DNA from: CALXOJ01 sp034120015
GTDB lineage: Bacteria > Spirochaetota > Spirochaetia > JAFGXN01
Assembly (NCBI GenBank): GCA_034120015.1
Contig: JAXEIF010000025.1
Location: 1 to 64,000, forward strand
Reading direction: 5' to 3'
DNA length: 64,000 bases
Position 1 is the first letter of the stretch. Each line of letters begins with the position of its first letter. The notes below the pieces were generated by a model. The model saw only the letters and a list, made by a program, of their open reading frames with translations, did not search any database and was not told where the DNA came from. This document shows positions 48,720-57,128 of the stretch, piece by piece. Made by a program: the position numbers and the translations under genes.

Positions 48720-50183
48720 TTACTCCGCTGTTTTGACGGTGGCAGTGACATGTTTGTTACGGTCATCACTTATCCATTTACTCTCCCATGTTGTTTTCTG
48801 TGCCGCCGTCAGTATCAGCGCCAGATCCTGCGTTGTCGAACCGTCGGATGTCTGATTCCCGCAGTACAAGCTCTTCGTTAAAGCCGTATTGTTCATTATA
48901 TCCAATTCCGCCAGTCGATTCCGGTCACAGTCCAGTTCCGTTAAAGCCGTATTCTTCGTTATATCCAATTCCGCCAGCCGATTCCGGTCGCAGCACAAGC
49001 CCGTTAAAGCCGTATTGTTCGTTATATCCAATTCCGCCAGATCGTTACCGCCGCACATGAAAACTTGCAGCTTTGTATTTTGCGACACATCCAGAGAGCT
49101 TATCGCCTGATCTTCACAATCCAAATAGGTCAATTCGGTATTGTTTGTTACATCCGGTTCCGTCAGATTATTATTGTTGCACCTCAAATCCGTCAGAGCC
49201 GTGTTCTTCGATACATCCAGTGTTGTCAGCTTGTTATCATCGCACCACAGAAGTATCAATTCCGTATTCTTCGACACATCCAACACCGTCAGAGCATTCT
49301 GACCACAATCCAACGTTGCCAACTCCATATTATTCGACACATCAAGTGACGTCAGCTTGTTTCTCGGGCAGGACAGCTCCGTTAATATTCTGTTGTCCGA
49401 TACATCCAGTGCTGTCAGTTTATTACCGCCGCAATCCAGGCTCTCCAACATCGTATTCTTCGACACATCCAGTGTTGTCAGCCTGTTGATATCGCACCCC
49501 AGAATCATCAACGCCGTATTCTTCGACACATCCAGTGTTGTCAGGGCATTACCCTCACAGTACAGAGTCGTCAATGCCGTATTCTTTGACACATCAAGTG
49601 TTGTCAGGGCATTATCCGAACAGTACAGATCCGTCAACCCCGTATTCTTCGACACATCAAGTGCCGTCAGATTGTTCTTGGAACAATCCAGCTCCGTCAG
49701 CGCCGTGTTCTCCGACACATTAAGTGACATCAGATTATTCCTCGAGAGGTCCAGAAATATTAACTTCTTATTCTTCGACACATCCAGTGTTGTCAGTTGA
49801 TTATCGCCGCAATCCAGACTCTCCAACGCCGTATTATTCGACACATCGAGTGACATCAGGTAATTATTACTGCATTCCAGAACTGTCAATCCTGTGAAGT
49901 ACTTGATGTCACTGAGATCGGTCAATTTATCGGAAATGTCGTAACCGTCAAGCCGCAACTCCGTTACAGCCCGAATCTTTTCCAGATTCTGCGGTGTCAG
50001 TCTGACCGTGCCGTCAGATTCTTTCGTCCAGCCGATGGTTGAAGATTTCGAGGATAAAAATTCTTCGACCGCATTGATAAACGCCGTGTTTGTCAAATAC
50101 CCTTCCGGCTGACAGGCAAACGACATCATTGTTGCCATTACAACAAAAATTCCTTTTGCAAGCATTCTTTTCTTAAAATTCAT
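48720..50183 (-). CDS. Leucine-rich-repeat lipoprotein, 16 cysteine-containing repeats
   Basis: 487 residues; signal MNFKKRMLAKGIFVVMATMMSFAC (Cys24). After a short N-terminal domain come 16 tandem 21-residue repeats (~99-434) of the form LT-LDC-xN-LTTLDVSKNTA, then an imperfect 17th with one extra residue and a C-terminal cap. Almost every repeat has a cysteine at position 6. At DNA level the 63-bp units are similar enough for recombination to change copy number. Such LRR proteins in treponemes and Bacteroidetes are surface adhesins, but binding partners here are unknown. It has its own terminator and is a single-gene unit. Confidence 0.92.
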   Translation of the reverse strand: MNFKKRMLAKGIFVVMATMMSFACQPEGYLTNTAFINAVEEFLSSKSSTIGWTKESDGTVRLTPQNLEKIRAVTELRLDGYDISDKLTDLSDIKYFTGLTVLECSNNYLMSLDVSNNTALESLDCGDNQLTTLDVSKNKKLIFLDLSRNNLMSLNVSENTALTELDCSKNNLTALDVSKNTGLTDLYCSDNALTTLDVSKNTALTTLYCEGNALTTLDVSKNTALMILGCDINRLTTLDVSKNTMLESLDCGGNKLTALDVSDNRILTELSCPRNKLTSLDVSNNMELATLDCGQNALTVLDVSKNTELILLWCDDNKLTTLDVSKNTALTDLRCNNNNLTEPDVTNNTELTYLDCEDQAISSLDVSQNTKLQVFMCGGNDLAELDITNNTALTGLCCDRNRLAELDITKNTALTELDCDRNRLAELDIMNNTALTKSLYCGNQTSDGSTTQDLALILTAAQKTTWESKWISDDRNKHVTATVKTAE

Positions 50184-50215
50184 TTTCCGATCCTTATATA
50201 GACAACACCATTCTC

Positions 50216-50247
50216 TTATTCTTTATTTATCATAAAATAAAGAATAA
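50216..50247. repeat. 13-bp inverted repeat upstream of the LRR gene
   Basis: Arms TTATTCTTTATTT (50216-50228) and AAATAAAGAATAA (50235-50247) with a 6-bp centre, 33-64 bp before the ATG. It is too A/T-rich for a terminator and may be an operator or transcript stem. No clear -35/-10 pair was found. Confidence 0.6.
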
Positions 50248-50297
50248 AATTGAAAAAATCTATAGTCTTTTTTGAAAAATTTATAAAATCACCGCAC

Positions 50298-50343
50298 AAA
50301 AAAAGGCTGCCTCCGGAAGGAAATTCCTTTCCGAAAGGCAGCC
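50298..50343 (-). terminator. Terminator of the NifU-like/GGGtGRT operon
   Basis: Outer stem GGCTGCCT (50305-50312) with AGGCAGCC (50336-50343), extended by an inner GGAAGG-AAATT-CCTTTCC-type stem, then seven T on the minus strand. Confidence 0.88.
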
Positions 50344-50376
50344 CGAATCGGCAAAGCGTTCGCCGAAAGCGGCCGC

Positions 50377-51387
50377 TTATTTTGCCAGAGCCTGAGCCAC
50401 GTCGACGGCGACAGCCACCGTTGCCCCGACCATCGGGTTGTTTCCGATGCCGAGGAAGCCCATCATTTCGACGTGAGCCGGAACCGAAGAAGAACCGGCA
50501 AACTGGGCGTCGGAGTGCATCCGTCCCATGGTGTCGGTCATACCGTAAGAAGCGGGACCGGCCGCCATGTTATCCGGGTGGAGAGTCCGTCCCGTACCGC
50601 CGCCGGAAGCCACGGAGAAGTATTTTTTGCCTTTTTCGACACACTCTTTTTTGTAGGTGCCGGCAACCGGGTGCTGGAAGCGGGTCGGGTTGGTGGAGTT
50701 TCCGGTAATGGAAACGTCGACCCCTTCGTGCCACATGACCGCCACACCTTCGCGTACGTCATCGACTCCGTAGCATTTGACTTTGGCGCGTTCGCCGGTC
50801 GAATACGGAATTTCTTTGACGATTTTCAGCTCGCCGGTGTAGTAGTCGAACTTCGTCTGAACGTAGGTAAATCCGTTGATACGGCTGATGATCTGAGCGG
50901 CATCTTTTCCGAGACCGTTCAGGATACAGCGCAGCGGCTCTTTGCGGACTTTGTCGGCTTTGGCGGCAATTTTAATCGCCCCTTCGGCCGCCGCAAACGA
51001 TTCGTGTCCGGCCAAGAACGCAAAACATTTGGTCTCTTCGCGCAGCAGACGGGCAGCCAGGTTACCGTGTCCCAAACCGACTTTGCGGTCTTCGGCAACC
51101 GAACCGGGAATACAGAAAGCCTGCAAACCGATTCCGATGGCTTCGGCGGCATCGGCAGCAACCGTGCACCCTTTTTTGATCGCAATCGCGGCACCGACCA
51201 CGTAAGCCCATTTGGCGTTTTCGAAACAGATCGGCTGCGTTTCTTCGACCGTTTTGTACGGATTGATACCGGCTTTATCGCAAATTTCTTTGGCTTCTTC
51301 GATACTCGAAATGCCGTATTCTTTCAGTGCTTTGGTGATTTTATCGATACGGCGCTCGTAACTTTCAAATGTGATTTTTTCTGCCAT
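50377..51387 (-). CDS. GGGtGRT-family protein of unknown function
   Basis: 336 residues, no signal peptide. I recognise the conserved family named after its GGGTGRT motif (around residues 259-265, in SVASGGGTGRTLHPDNMAAGPASYGM). Other conserved features are FESYERRIDKITKAL at the start, VVGAAIAIKKGCTVAADAAEAIG and an HVEMMGFLGIGNNPMVGATVAVAVDVA C-terminus. It is found mainly in anaerobes beside a NifU-like scaffold protein, as here (12-nt gap). The Gly-rich loops suggest nucleotide or cofactor binding, but no function is known. AGGAG lies 9 nt upstream. Confidence 0.85.
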   Translation of the reverse strand: MAEKITFESYERRIDKITKALKEYGISSIEEAKEICDKAGINPYKTVEETQPICFENAKWAYVVGAAIAIKKGCTVAADAAEAIGIGLQAFCIPGSVAEDRKVGLGHGNLAARLLREETKCFAFLAGHESFAAAEGAIKIAAKADKVRKEPLRCILNGLGKDAAQIISRINGFTYVQTKFDYYTGELKIVKEIPYSTGERAKVKCYGVDDVREGVAVMWHEGVDVSITGNSTNPTRFQHPVAGTYKKECVEKGKKYFSVASGGGTGRTLHPDNMAAGPASYGMTDTMGRMHSDAQFAGSSSVPAHVEMMGFLGIGNNPMVGATVAVAVDVAQALAK

Positions 51388-51399
51388 CTTTCCGCTCTC

Positions 51400-52101
51400 C
51401 TATTCGTGCCGCGGGTCAATCAGTTTGACCGCGCCCTGCTCTTCCGTTGTCCGTCCGTAGGAACCCCGGGCTTTGTCCATTGCCGTTGCCGGATCGTCGC
51501 CTTTCTTGATGAAATCCATCATTTTACCGAAATGGATAAACTTATAGCCGATGATGGCACCGTCTTTATCGACCGCCACTTTCTCGACATAGCCTTCCGC
51601 CATTTCCAGATAACGGGGACCTTTCGCTTTGGTCGCAAACATGGTTCCGACCTGAGAGCGCAACCCTTTTCCGAGGTCTTCGAGAGAAGCCCCGACGACC
51701 AGGCCGCCTTCGCTGAAAGCCGACTGGCTGCGTCCGTAAACGATCTGCAAAAAGAGTTCTCTCATCGCCGTGTTAATCGCATCGCAAACCAGGTCGGTGT
51801 TCAATGCTTCGAGAATGGTCTTGCCGATCAGAATTTCGGAAGCCATAGCGGCGGAGTGCGTCATACCAGAGCAGCCGATGGTTTCCACCAGCGCTTCTTC
51901 GATAATGCCGTCTTTGATATTCAGAGTCAGCTTGCAGGCTCCCTGCTGCGGGGCACACCAGCCGACGCCGTGTGTAAATCCGGAAATATCCTTAATTTCT
52001 TTTGCCTGAACCCATTTTCCTTCTTCGGGAATGGGAGCCGGACCGTGATAAGTTCCTTTGGCCAATGGACACATATGTTCCACTTCCGTTGAATAAACCA
52101 T
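51400..52101 (-). CDS. NifU-like iron-sulfur scaffold protein
   Basis: 233 residues from ATG 52101 (AGGAG 6 nt upstream; the in-frame ATG at 52161 is rejected). Cysteines Cys11, Cys49, Cys56 and Cys77 are arranged so that VETIGCSGMTHSA corresponds to the second cysteine region of IscU/NifU scaffolds. No separate thioredoxin-like NFU domain is present, and the C-terminus (~150-233) is extra. It probably assembles or carries an Fe-S cluster for its operon partner, the GGGtGRT protein. This is inference from family annotation and linkage. Confidence 0.83.
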   Translation of the reverse strand: MVYSTEVEHMCPLAKGTYHGPAPIPEEGKWVQAKEIKDISGFTHGVGWCAPQQGACKLTLNIKDGIIEEALVETIGCSGMTHSAAMASEILIGKTILEALNTDLVCDAINTAMRELFLQIVYGRSQSAFSEGGLVVGASLEDLGKGLRSQVGTMFATKAKGPRYLEMAEGYVEKVAVDKDGAIIGYKFIHFGKMMDFIKKGDDPATAMDKARGSYGRTTEEQGAVKLIDPRHE

Positions 52102-52219
52102 ACCGTTCTCCTTTATCTTGAATGATTTAGCGGGAAAATCCCTTGTCTGATTGTACAGCAAAAGCGGAAAAATTACCAGAGAAAAAAAAGAGAAATTGAA
52201 AAATCGGAAATTCCCAATC

Positions 52220-52248
52220 TCGACAAAAGCCTTCTTTTATGGTAGAGT
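52220..52248 (+). promoter_or_regulatory. Promoter of the EF-G2 gene
   Basis: -35 TCGACA (52220-52225), 17-nt spacer, -10 TAGAGT (52243-52248), then a ~13-nt leader with GGGGG as a weak ribosome binding site. Confidence 0.5.
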
Positions 52249-52267
52249 GGAGCGTCGGGGGAAAAGC

Positions 52268-54292
52268 ATGGATCTGACCAAACTGAGAAATATCGGAATT
52301 ATCGCCCACGTCGATGCGGGCAAAACGACCACAACGGAACGGATTCTCTACTACACGGGGAAAAGCCACAAAATCGGAGAAGTGGACGACGGTCAGGCGA
52401 CCATGGACTGGATGGAACAGGAACAGGAACGGGGCATTACGATCACCTCGGCAGCCACCACCTGCTACTGGAAAAATCATCAGATTAATATTATCGACAC
52501 CCCGGGGCACGTCGATTTTACCGCCGAGGTGCAGCGTTCGCTGCGGGTTCTCGACGGTGCGGTCGGTATTTTCTGCGCTGTCGGCGGTGTCGAGCCGCAG
52601 TCGGAAACGGTGTGGCGGCAGGCCGACCAGTACGGCGTTCCGCGGATTGCGTTTGTCAATAAAATGGACCGGATGGGGGCCGATTTTGCCGGCGTCGTTG
52701 CGCAAATCGAAGAAAAATTCGGTGTGACGACCGCCGTTTTGCAGTTACCTATCGGGAAAGAGTCGGAGTTCGAAGGGGTCATCGATCTGCTGAAAATGAA
52801 GGAACTTCACTTTTCGAAAGAGGATCAGGGGCAGACGATTACCGAAACCGAGATTCGCGGGACGCTGGCCGATGAGGCCGCCGCTGCCCGGGAAACGCTT
52901 TTCGACCGGCTGACAAACTTTTCCGACGAACTGACGGAAATTATTCTCGAAGGGGAAGAGCCCTCCCCCGAGCTGGTCAAAGGGGTAATCCGCAAAGCGG
53001 TTCTCGAACGCAAAGTGCTGCCGGTGCTGGCCGGTTCGTCGCTGAAAAACATCGGCACACAGCCGCTGCTGGATGCGGTTGTCGATTACCTGCCGTGCCC
53101 GACCGATCTGCCCGCCCCGACCGCCATCAATCCGAAAAAAGAGACCGAAGAACCGGTGCCGTGCGATCCGAAAGGACCGCTGCTGGCTCTCATCTTCAAG
53201 ATTCAAAACGACCGCGAAGCCGGATTCCTCAGTTTTATCCGTGTCTACAGCGGAGTGCTCCGAAAAGGAACCGCCCCGGTCAATGTCAATAAAAATCAGA
53301 AAGAACGGATTACCCGTATTTTGCGGATGCACGCCAATAAATCGGATGCCGTCGACGCTCTGGAAGCGGGCGACATTGGCGTTCTTATCGGTTGCAAAAT
53401 CTCGCAAACCGGCGACACGCTGGCCGGCGAAGGGAAAAAGCTGCTTCTGGAACCGGTCACCTTTCCGCAGCCGGTCATTTCGGTTGCCATCGAACCGAAA
53501 ACCGCCGGCGACAGCGACAAACTGAAAAAGGCGCTGGAAGCGCTGCAGGTCGAAGACCCCACTTTCGTCGTGAAAGAGAATCCCGAAACGGGACAGCTGC
53601 TGATTTCCGGAATGGGAGAACTTCACCTCGATGTCATCACCACCCGTCTGGTCAGCGAATACAAGGCGGCCGCCAACATCGGCAATCCGCAGGTTTCCTA
53701 CCGCGAATCGATTGAGAAAACGCAGTCGCACACCGAGTCTTTCAGCCGCACCATCGCCGGAAAAGAAAACCGTGCCGGTCTGACGCTGACGGTCGAACCG
53801 AACCCCGGCAAAGGCAACGTTTACGAATGCGCGGCGGCCGTCCGCGGTTTACCGGAAGAAATTGTCGCGGCGGTGGCCGGCGGCATCGAAAACGCCTTTC
53901 AGTCGGGAATCTGTTTCGGCTATCCGTGTATCGACATCAAAGCAACGGTGACGGCCGTCGATTACAGCGAAGAGTTTTCCACTCCGTTCGCTTTCGAAGC
54001 GTGCGCCGTTCAGGCTTTCGACAACGCCTGCCGCGCGGCCGGTGCCGTCATGATGGAGCCGGTAATGAAAGTCGACATTATTGTTCCGACCGAACGGGTC
54101 GGCGAAGTGATCGGTTCGCTCACCGCGAAAGGCGGCATCATCAACCACATTGATTCGCACACCGGGTTTGAAAGCATCAGCGCCGAAAACGCACTGGTCA
54201 ACATGTTCGGCTACTCGACCACGCTGCGCAGCCTCACCCAGGGACGCGGCACCTTCAGCATGGAATTCTCCCACTACCGCAAACGGCAATAA
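52268..54292 (+). CDS. fusA: Elongation factor G, second (recycling-type) paralogue
   Basis: 674 residues, start at 52268 (MDLTKLRNIGIIAHVDAGKTTTTERI). GTPase motifs: AHVDAGKTT (13-21), RGITI, DTPGHVDF, NKMD. The switch-I region reads YYTGKSHKIGEVDDGQATMDWM-EQEQERGITITSAATT, which resembles the spirochaetal second EF-G (the one related to mitochondrial EF-G2) rather than the translocation form. In other spirochaetes this paralogue acts with RRF in ribosome recycling. The gene stands alone between the divergent NifU-like operon and a convergent lipoprotein. Assignment as EF-G is certain; the paralogue type is inferred. Confidence 0.95.
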   Translation: MDLTKLRNIGIIAHVDAGKTTTTERILYYTGKSHKIGEVDDGQATMDWMEQEQERGITITSAATTCYWKNHQINIIDTPGHVDFTAEVQRSLRVLDGAVGIFCAVGGVEPQSETVWRQADQYGVPRIAFVNKMDRMGADFAGVVAQIEEKFGVTTAVLQLPIGKESEFEGVIDLLKMKELHFSKEDQGQTITETEIRGTLADEAAAARETLFDRLTNFSDELTEIILEGEEPSPELVKGVIRKAVLERKVLPVLAGSSLKNIGTQPLLDAVVDYLPCPTDLPAPTAINPKKETEEPVPCDPKGPLLALIFKIQNDREAGFLSFIRVYSGVLRKGTAPVNVNKNQKERITRILRMHANKSDAVDALEAGDIGVLIGCKISQTGDTLAGEGKKLLLEPVTFPQPVISVAIEPKTAGDSDKLKKALEALQVEDPTFVVKENPETGQLLISGMGELHLDVITTRLVSEYKAAANIGNPQVSYRESIEKTQSHTESFSRTIAGKENRAGLTLTVEPNPGKGNVYECAAAVRGLPEEIVAAVAGGIENAFQSGICFGYPCIDIKATVTAVDYSEEFSTPFAFEACAVQAFDNACRAAGAVMMEPVMKVDIIVPTERVGEVIGSLTAKGGIINHIDSHTGFESISAENALVNMFGYSTTLRSLTQGRGTFSMEFSHYRKRQ

Positions 54293-54332
54293 AGTTCCGG
54301 AACGGGGAAAGTACCGCGAAGGACAGGAAGTT

Positions 54333-55553
54333 CTATTCGGCTACCTTTCTGACCAGTTGAATCTTTCCGCTTTCATCGGCCGACAAACGGAATCCGGTCG
54401 CGGTTTCATCAACGGCCGCCGAGGCTGCCTCCGCTGCGGTACGGGCGACCGCACCCGTTTTCGTCAGGTAACAGCAACCGTCGCTGCCGGCAGGATTCCG
54501 ATAGGTATTGGTGTATTCGGTCAGCGCATTGGAAAGGAGCTTCGCATCGGTTTCCGACAGCGGTGTTAACGAAACCGTGCCGTCGGCCGTATTGTACAGA
54601 TTTTCGAAACGGTACATGCCCTGCCCCGCCGCGTTGCCGGAATAGGCCGCCGCCCAGCGGACAACGGTTGTCCACAACGGCGAATCGGCCGCAACCGTTC
54701 CCGCCGCTTCGCTGCCGGCGACCGACAGCGTCACCGTTTCGGCAGTGTCCGCCGACAACGGCCAGGAGCAGACAACGCTGCCGGCATCCTCGGTGACGGT
54801 GACGGTGACCGACGGCAGAAGAGCCGCCTGCACCGCGGTATAAGGCGTCACGTTTCCGTTGGTGTCGCGGGCAAAGACGTTGAACCACAGTGTCGTTCCC
54901 GGTTCGAACGCCTCCAGCAGAACCGTTAATACAGCCGCTTTTTCGAAACAGGTCTGACGGCCGTCTTTATTGTTATAATAAGCATCCGCACCGTTCAGAT
55001 TGTCCTGCGTCGACTTCATCACCACATAAACCAGTTCCTTATCCGATGTATTATTGTCGGTGGCCGCATTCCAGTTCAGACGCAGCGAACGGGCCGTTAC
55101 CTCGCTCACGGACAAAGTTCCGTCCGGAACCGTCGGCGACGTTTTATCGGTAAAATCGACACGCAGCGGCGAATAAAACGAAATCGTTCCGACCGTATCG
55201 CGCACCATCACATTGTAATAGAGAATCTTCTCCGTACCGTCGAGCGCAATCTCCACGGATGTATAATTTTCCGCCCACGTACGGACGGTTCTCGCATTTT
55301 TGTTGACGGCACTGACCGTTTCGATATCGGAGGATTCCGATACGACTACCTGATACTGAAGGGTTTCGTTATTTCCGTTAATCTCCTGCGCCTGTGACCA
55401 CGCCAACACCATCGTCGAAAGTGTTTTGCTGCGGACGGAAATCGAGGAATTCACTACCGTCGGTCCGGTTGCGGGCGTACAGGAAAAGAACAGCAAGATC
55501 CCGATGACTGCCGAGGCTGCCATCCCCGAAAAGAAACTCGTTTTTATTTTCAT
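54333..55553 (-). CDS. FN3-type lipoprotein
   Basis: 406 residues; signal MKIKTSFFSGMAASAVIGILLFFSC (Cys25), followed by TPATGP. Two FN3-like modules are at ~33-135 (SVRSKTLSTMVLAWSQAQE...YYNVMVRD) and ~140-250 (LSVSEVTARSLRLNWNAATDN...WFNVFARDTNGNVTPY). The C-terminal third has further beta strands and an Ala-rich segment. It resembles the large FN3 lipoproteins near 3-13 kb only in module type. The promoter suggests a leaderless message. Function unknown. Confidence 0.8.
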   Translation of the reverse strand: MKIKTSFFSGMAASAVIGILLFFSCTPATGPTVVNSSISVRSKTLSTMVLAWSQAQEINGNNETLQYQVVVSESSDIETVSAVNKNARTVRTWAENYTSVEIALDGTEKILYYNVMVRDTVGTISFYSPLRVDFTDKTSPTVPDGTLSVSEVTARSLRLNWNAATDNNTSDKELVYVVMKSTQDNLNGADAYYNNKDGRQTCFEKAAVLTVLLEAFEPGTTLWFNVFARDTNGNVTPYTAVQAALLPSVTVTVTEDAGSVVCSWPLSADTAETVTLSVAGSEAAGTVAADSPLWTTVVRWAAAYSGNAAGQGMYRFENLYNTADGTVSLTPLSETDAKLLSNALTEYTNTYRNPAGSDGCCYLTKTGAVARTAAEAASAAVDETATGFRLSADESGKIQLVRKVAE

Positions 55554-55558
55554 ACCTC

Positions 55559-55587
55559 ATTATATCAGGAAGCGCACGCGGTGGCAA
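55559..55587 (-). promoter_or_regulatory. Promoter of the FN3 lipoprotein gene, leaderless type
   Basis: Minus strand: -35 TTGCCA (55582-55587), 17-nt spacer, -10 TATAAT (55559-55564), then GAGGT and the ATG at 55553. The 5-nt gap is too short for an independent leader. Confidence 0.65.
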
Positions 55588-55593
55588 GATATC

Positions 55594-56637
55594 CTATTTC
55601 AATTCGGAAAGAATTGCCTCCGTCATTTCCGCTGTCTTCAGCGAGGCTTCGCCTCCGCCCAGGTCGGCTGTCCGCAATCCTTTATTCAGAACCGCTTCCA
55701 CCGCCGCTTCAATGCGGTCGGCTTCATCATTCATATCGAAGCTGAAACGGAGCATCAGTGCCGCCGACAGAATCGTGGCAATCGGGTTGGCGATGCCTTT
55801 GCCGGCAATGTCGGGCGCCGATCCGTGAATCGGTTCGTAGAGGGCAATCTCTCCCGGGTAACCGACGCTGGCCGACGGCAGCATGCCGATGGAACCGGTG
55901 ATGACCGACGCTTCGTCCGAGAGAATATCGCCGAACATATTGCCGGTCACAATCACGTCAAACTGCCGCGGATTGACAACAAGCTGCATGGCGGCATTGT
56001 CGACGTAAAGATGGTTGAGCGTGATTTCCGGGTGATTTTCGTAAAAGGCGACAGTCGCTTTGCGCCACAGTCTGGATGAGGCCAAAACATTGGCTTTATC
56101 GACCGACGTCACGACACCGCGGCGCATGGCGGCCAGACGGCACGCCACTTCGTTAATCCGCCGCACTTCGCCGGCACTGTATTCCAGTGTATCGTAAGCG
56201 ACTTCGTCGCCTTCCTGCCGGCGTCCGAAATAGATACCGCCGATCAGTTCCCGCACAATCATGATGTCAATACCGTCTCCGATGACACTGTTCTTCAGCG
56301 GTGAGGCTTCTTTCAATGCGGAATAAATTTTAACGGGACGAAGATTGGCAAATACGTTGAGCCCTTTTCGCAGCCGCAGCAGTCCGGCTTCGGGCCGTTT
56401 TGCGCCGGGAAGATTATCCCATTTCGGTCCGCCGAGAGCGCCCATCAGAACGGCGTCGCATTGTTTCATTTTATCCAATTCGGTTTCGGGCAGCGGATCG
56501 CCGAAGCGGTCGATAGCGCTGCCGCCGGCATAACAGGTTTCGTATTCGAAGCGGCCGACTGCATCCAAAACGCGCACAGCCGCCTCGATAATTTCGGGTC
56601 CGATACCGTCACCGGGAATAAGAGCAATTTTTTTCAT
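55594..56637 (-). CDS. leuB: 3-isopropylmalate dehydrogenase
   Basis: 347 residues. NAD-dependent oxidative decarboxylation of 3-isopropylmalate, and of 3-methylmalate if the citramalate route runs here. Family blocks: IALIPGDGIGPEII, LLRLRKGLNVFANLRPVK (substrate Arg residues), VRELIGGIYFG (Tyr/Ile pocket), DKANVLASSRLWR (Lys), NMFGDILSDEASVITGS (Asp triad) and EPIHGSAPDIAGK (NAD loop). The ATG overlaps the leuD stop (ATGA, 56634-56637). Last gene of the operon. Confidence 0.97.
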   Translation of the reverse strand: MKKIALIPGDGIGPEIIEAAVRVLDAVGRFEYETCYAGGSAIDRFGDPLPETELDKMKQCDAVLMGALGGPKWDNLPGAKRPEAGLLRLRKGLNVFANLRPVKIYSALKEASPLKNSVIGDGIDIMIVRELIGGIYFGRRQEGDEVAYDTLEYSAGEVRRINEVACRLAAMRRGVVTSVDKANVLASSRLWRKATVAFYENHPEITLNHLYVDNAAMQLVVNPRQFDVIVTGNMFGDILSDEASVITGSIGMLPSASVGYPGEIALYEPIHGSAPDIAGKGIANPIATILSAALMLRFSFDMNDEADRIEAAVEAVLNKGLRTADLGGGEASLKTAEMTEAILSELK

Positions 56638-57128
56638 TTGTTTTCCTCCGCCCGCAGCGCATTGACCAGGCCGCCGGCCGCAATAATTTGGGTCATGAAT
56701 TCGGGAAACGGCGGCACGCGGTACGTTTCCCCTTTGGTTTCGTTGACAATTTCACCGGCGGTGAAGTCGACCGAAACGGTGTCGCCCGCCGCTGCCGCGC
56801 GGGCGGCCTCCGGCGATTCGACAATCGGCAACCCGATATTGACGGCGTTGCGGTAAAAAATCCGGGCAAAACTTTCGGCAATCACGCAAGAGACACCCGA
56901 GGCCTGAATCGCAATCGGTGCATGTTCGCGCGAAGAGCCGCAGCCGAAATTTTTGCCGCCGACAATCAGATCGCCCGGTTTAACCTTGGAAACAAATCCG
57001 GTATCGATATCTTCCATACAATGGGCGGCCAATTCTTTCGGGTCGGATGTGTTCAGGTAGCGGGCCGGAATAATGACATCGGTGTCGACATTGTCGCCGT
57101 ATTTAAAAACAGTTCCTCTGACTTTCAT
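56634..57128 (-). CDS. leuD: 3-isopropylmalate dehydratase small subunit
   Basis: 164 residues, the short archaeal/anaerobe-type small subunit. Swivel-domain blocks: VRGTVFKYGDNVDTDVIIPARYLN, LIVGGKNFGCGSSREHAPIA (conserved Gly-Cys-Gly-Ser-Ser-Arg-Glu) and FARIFYRNAVNIGLPI. Works with LeuC to isomerise 2- to 3-isopropylmalate or citramalate to 3-methylmalate. Its start overlaps the leuC stop (ATGA at 57125-57128) and AGGAGG lies 7 nt upstream. Confidence 0.97.
   Translation of the reverse strand: MKVRGTVFKYGDNVDTDVIIPARYLNTSDPKELAAHCMEDIDTGFVSKVKPGDLIVGGKNFGCGSSREHAPIAIQASGVSCVIAESFARIFYRNAVNIGLPIVESPEAARAAAAGDTVSVDFTAGEIVNETKGETYRVPPFPEFMTQIIAAGGLVNALRAEENK

Noticed and set aside
50473..52092. 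539-codon open frame antisense to the GGGtGRT and NifU-like genes
   Set aside because: Shadow of two well-supported genes and crosses their intergenic gap; composition is basic/aromatic without any motif.
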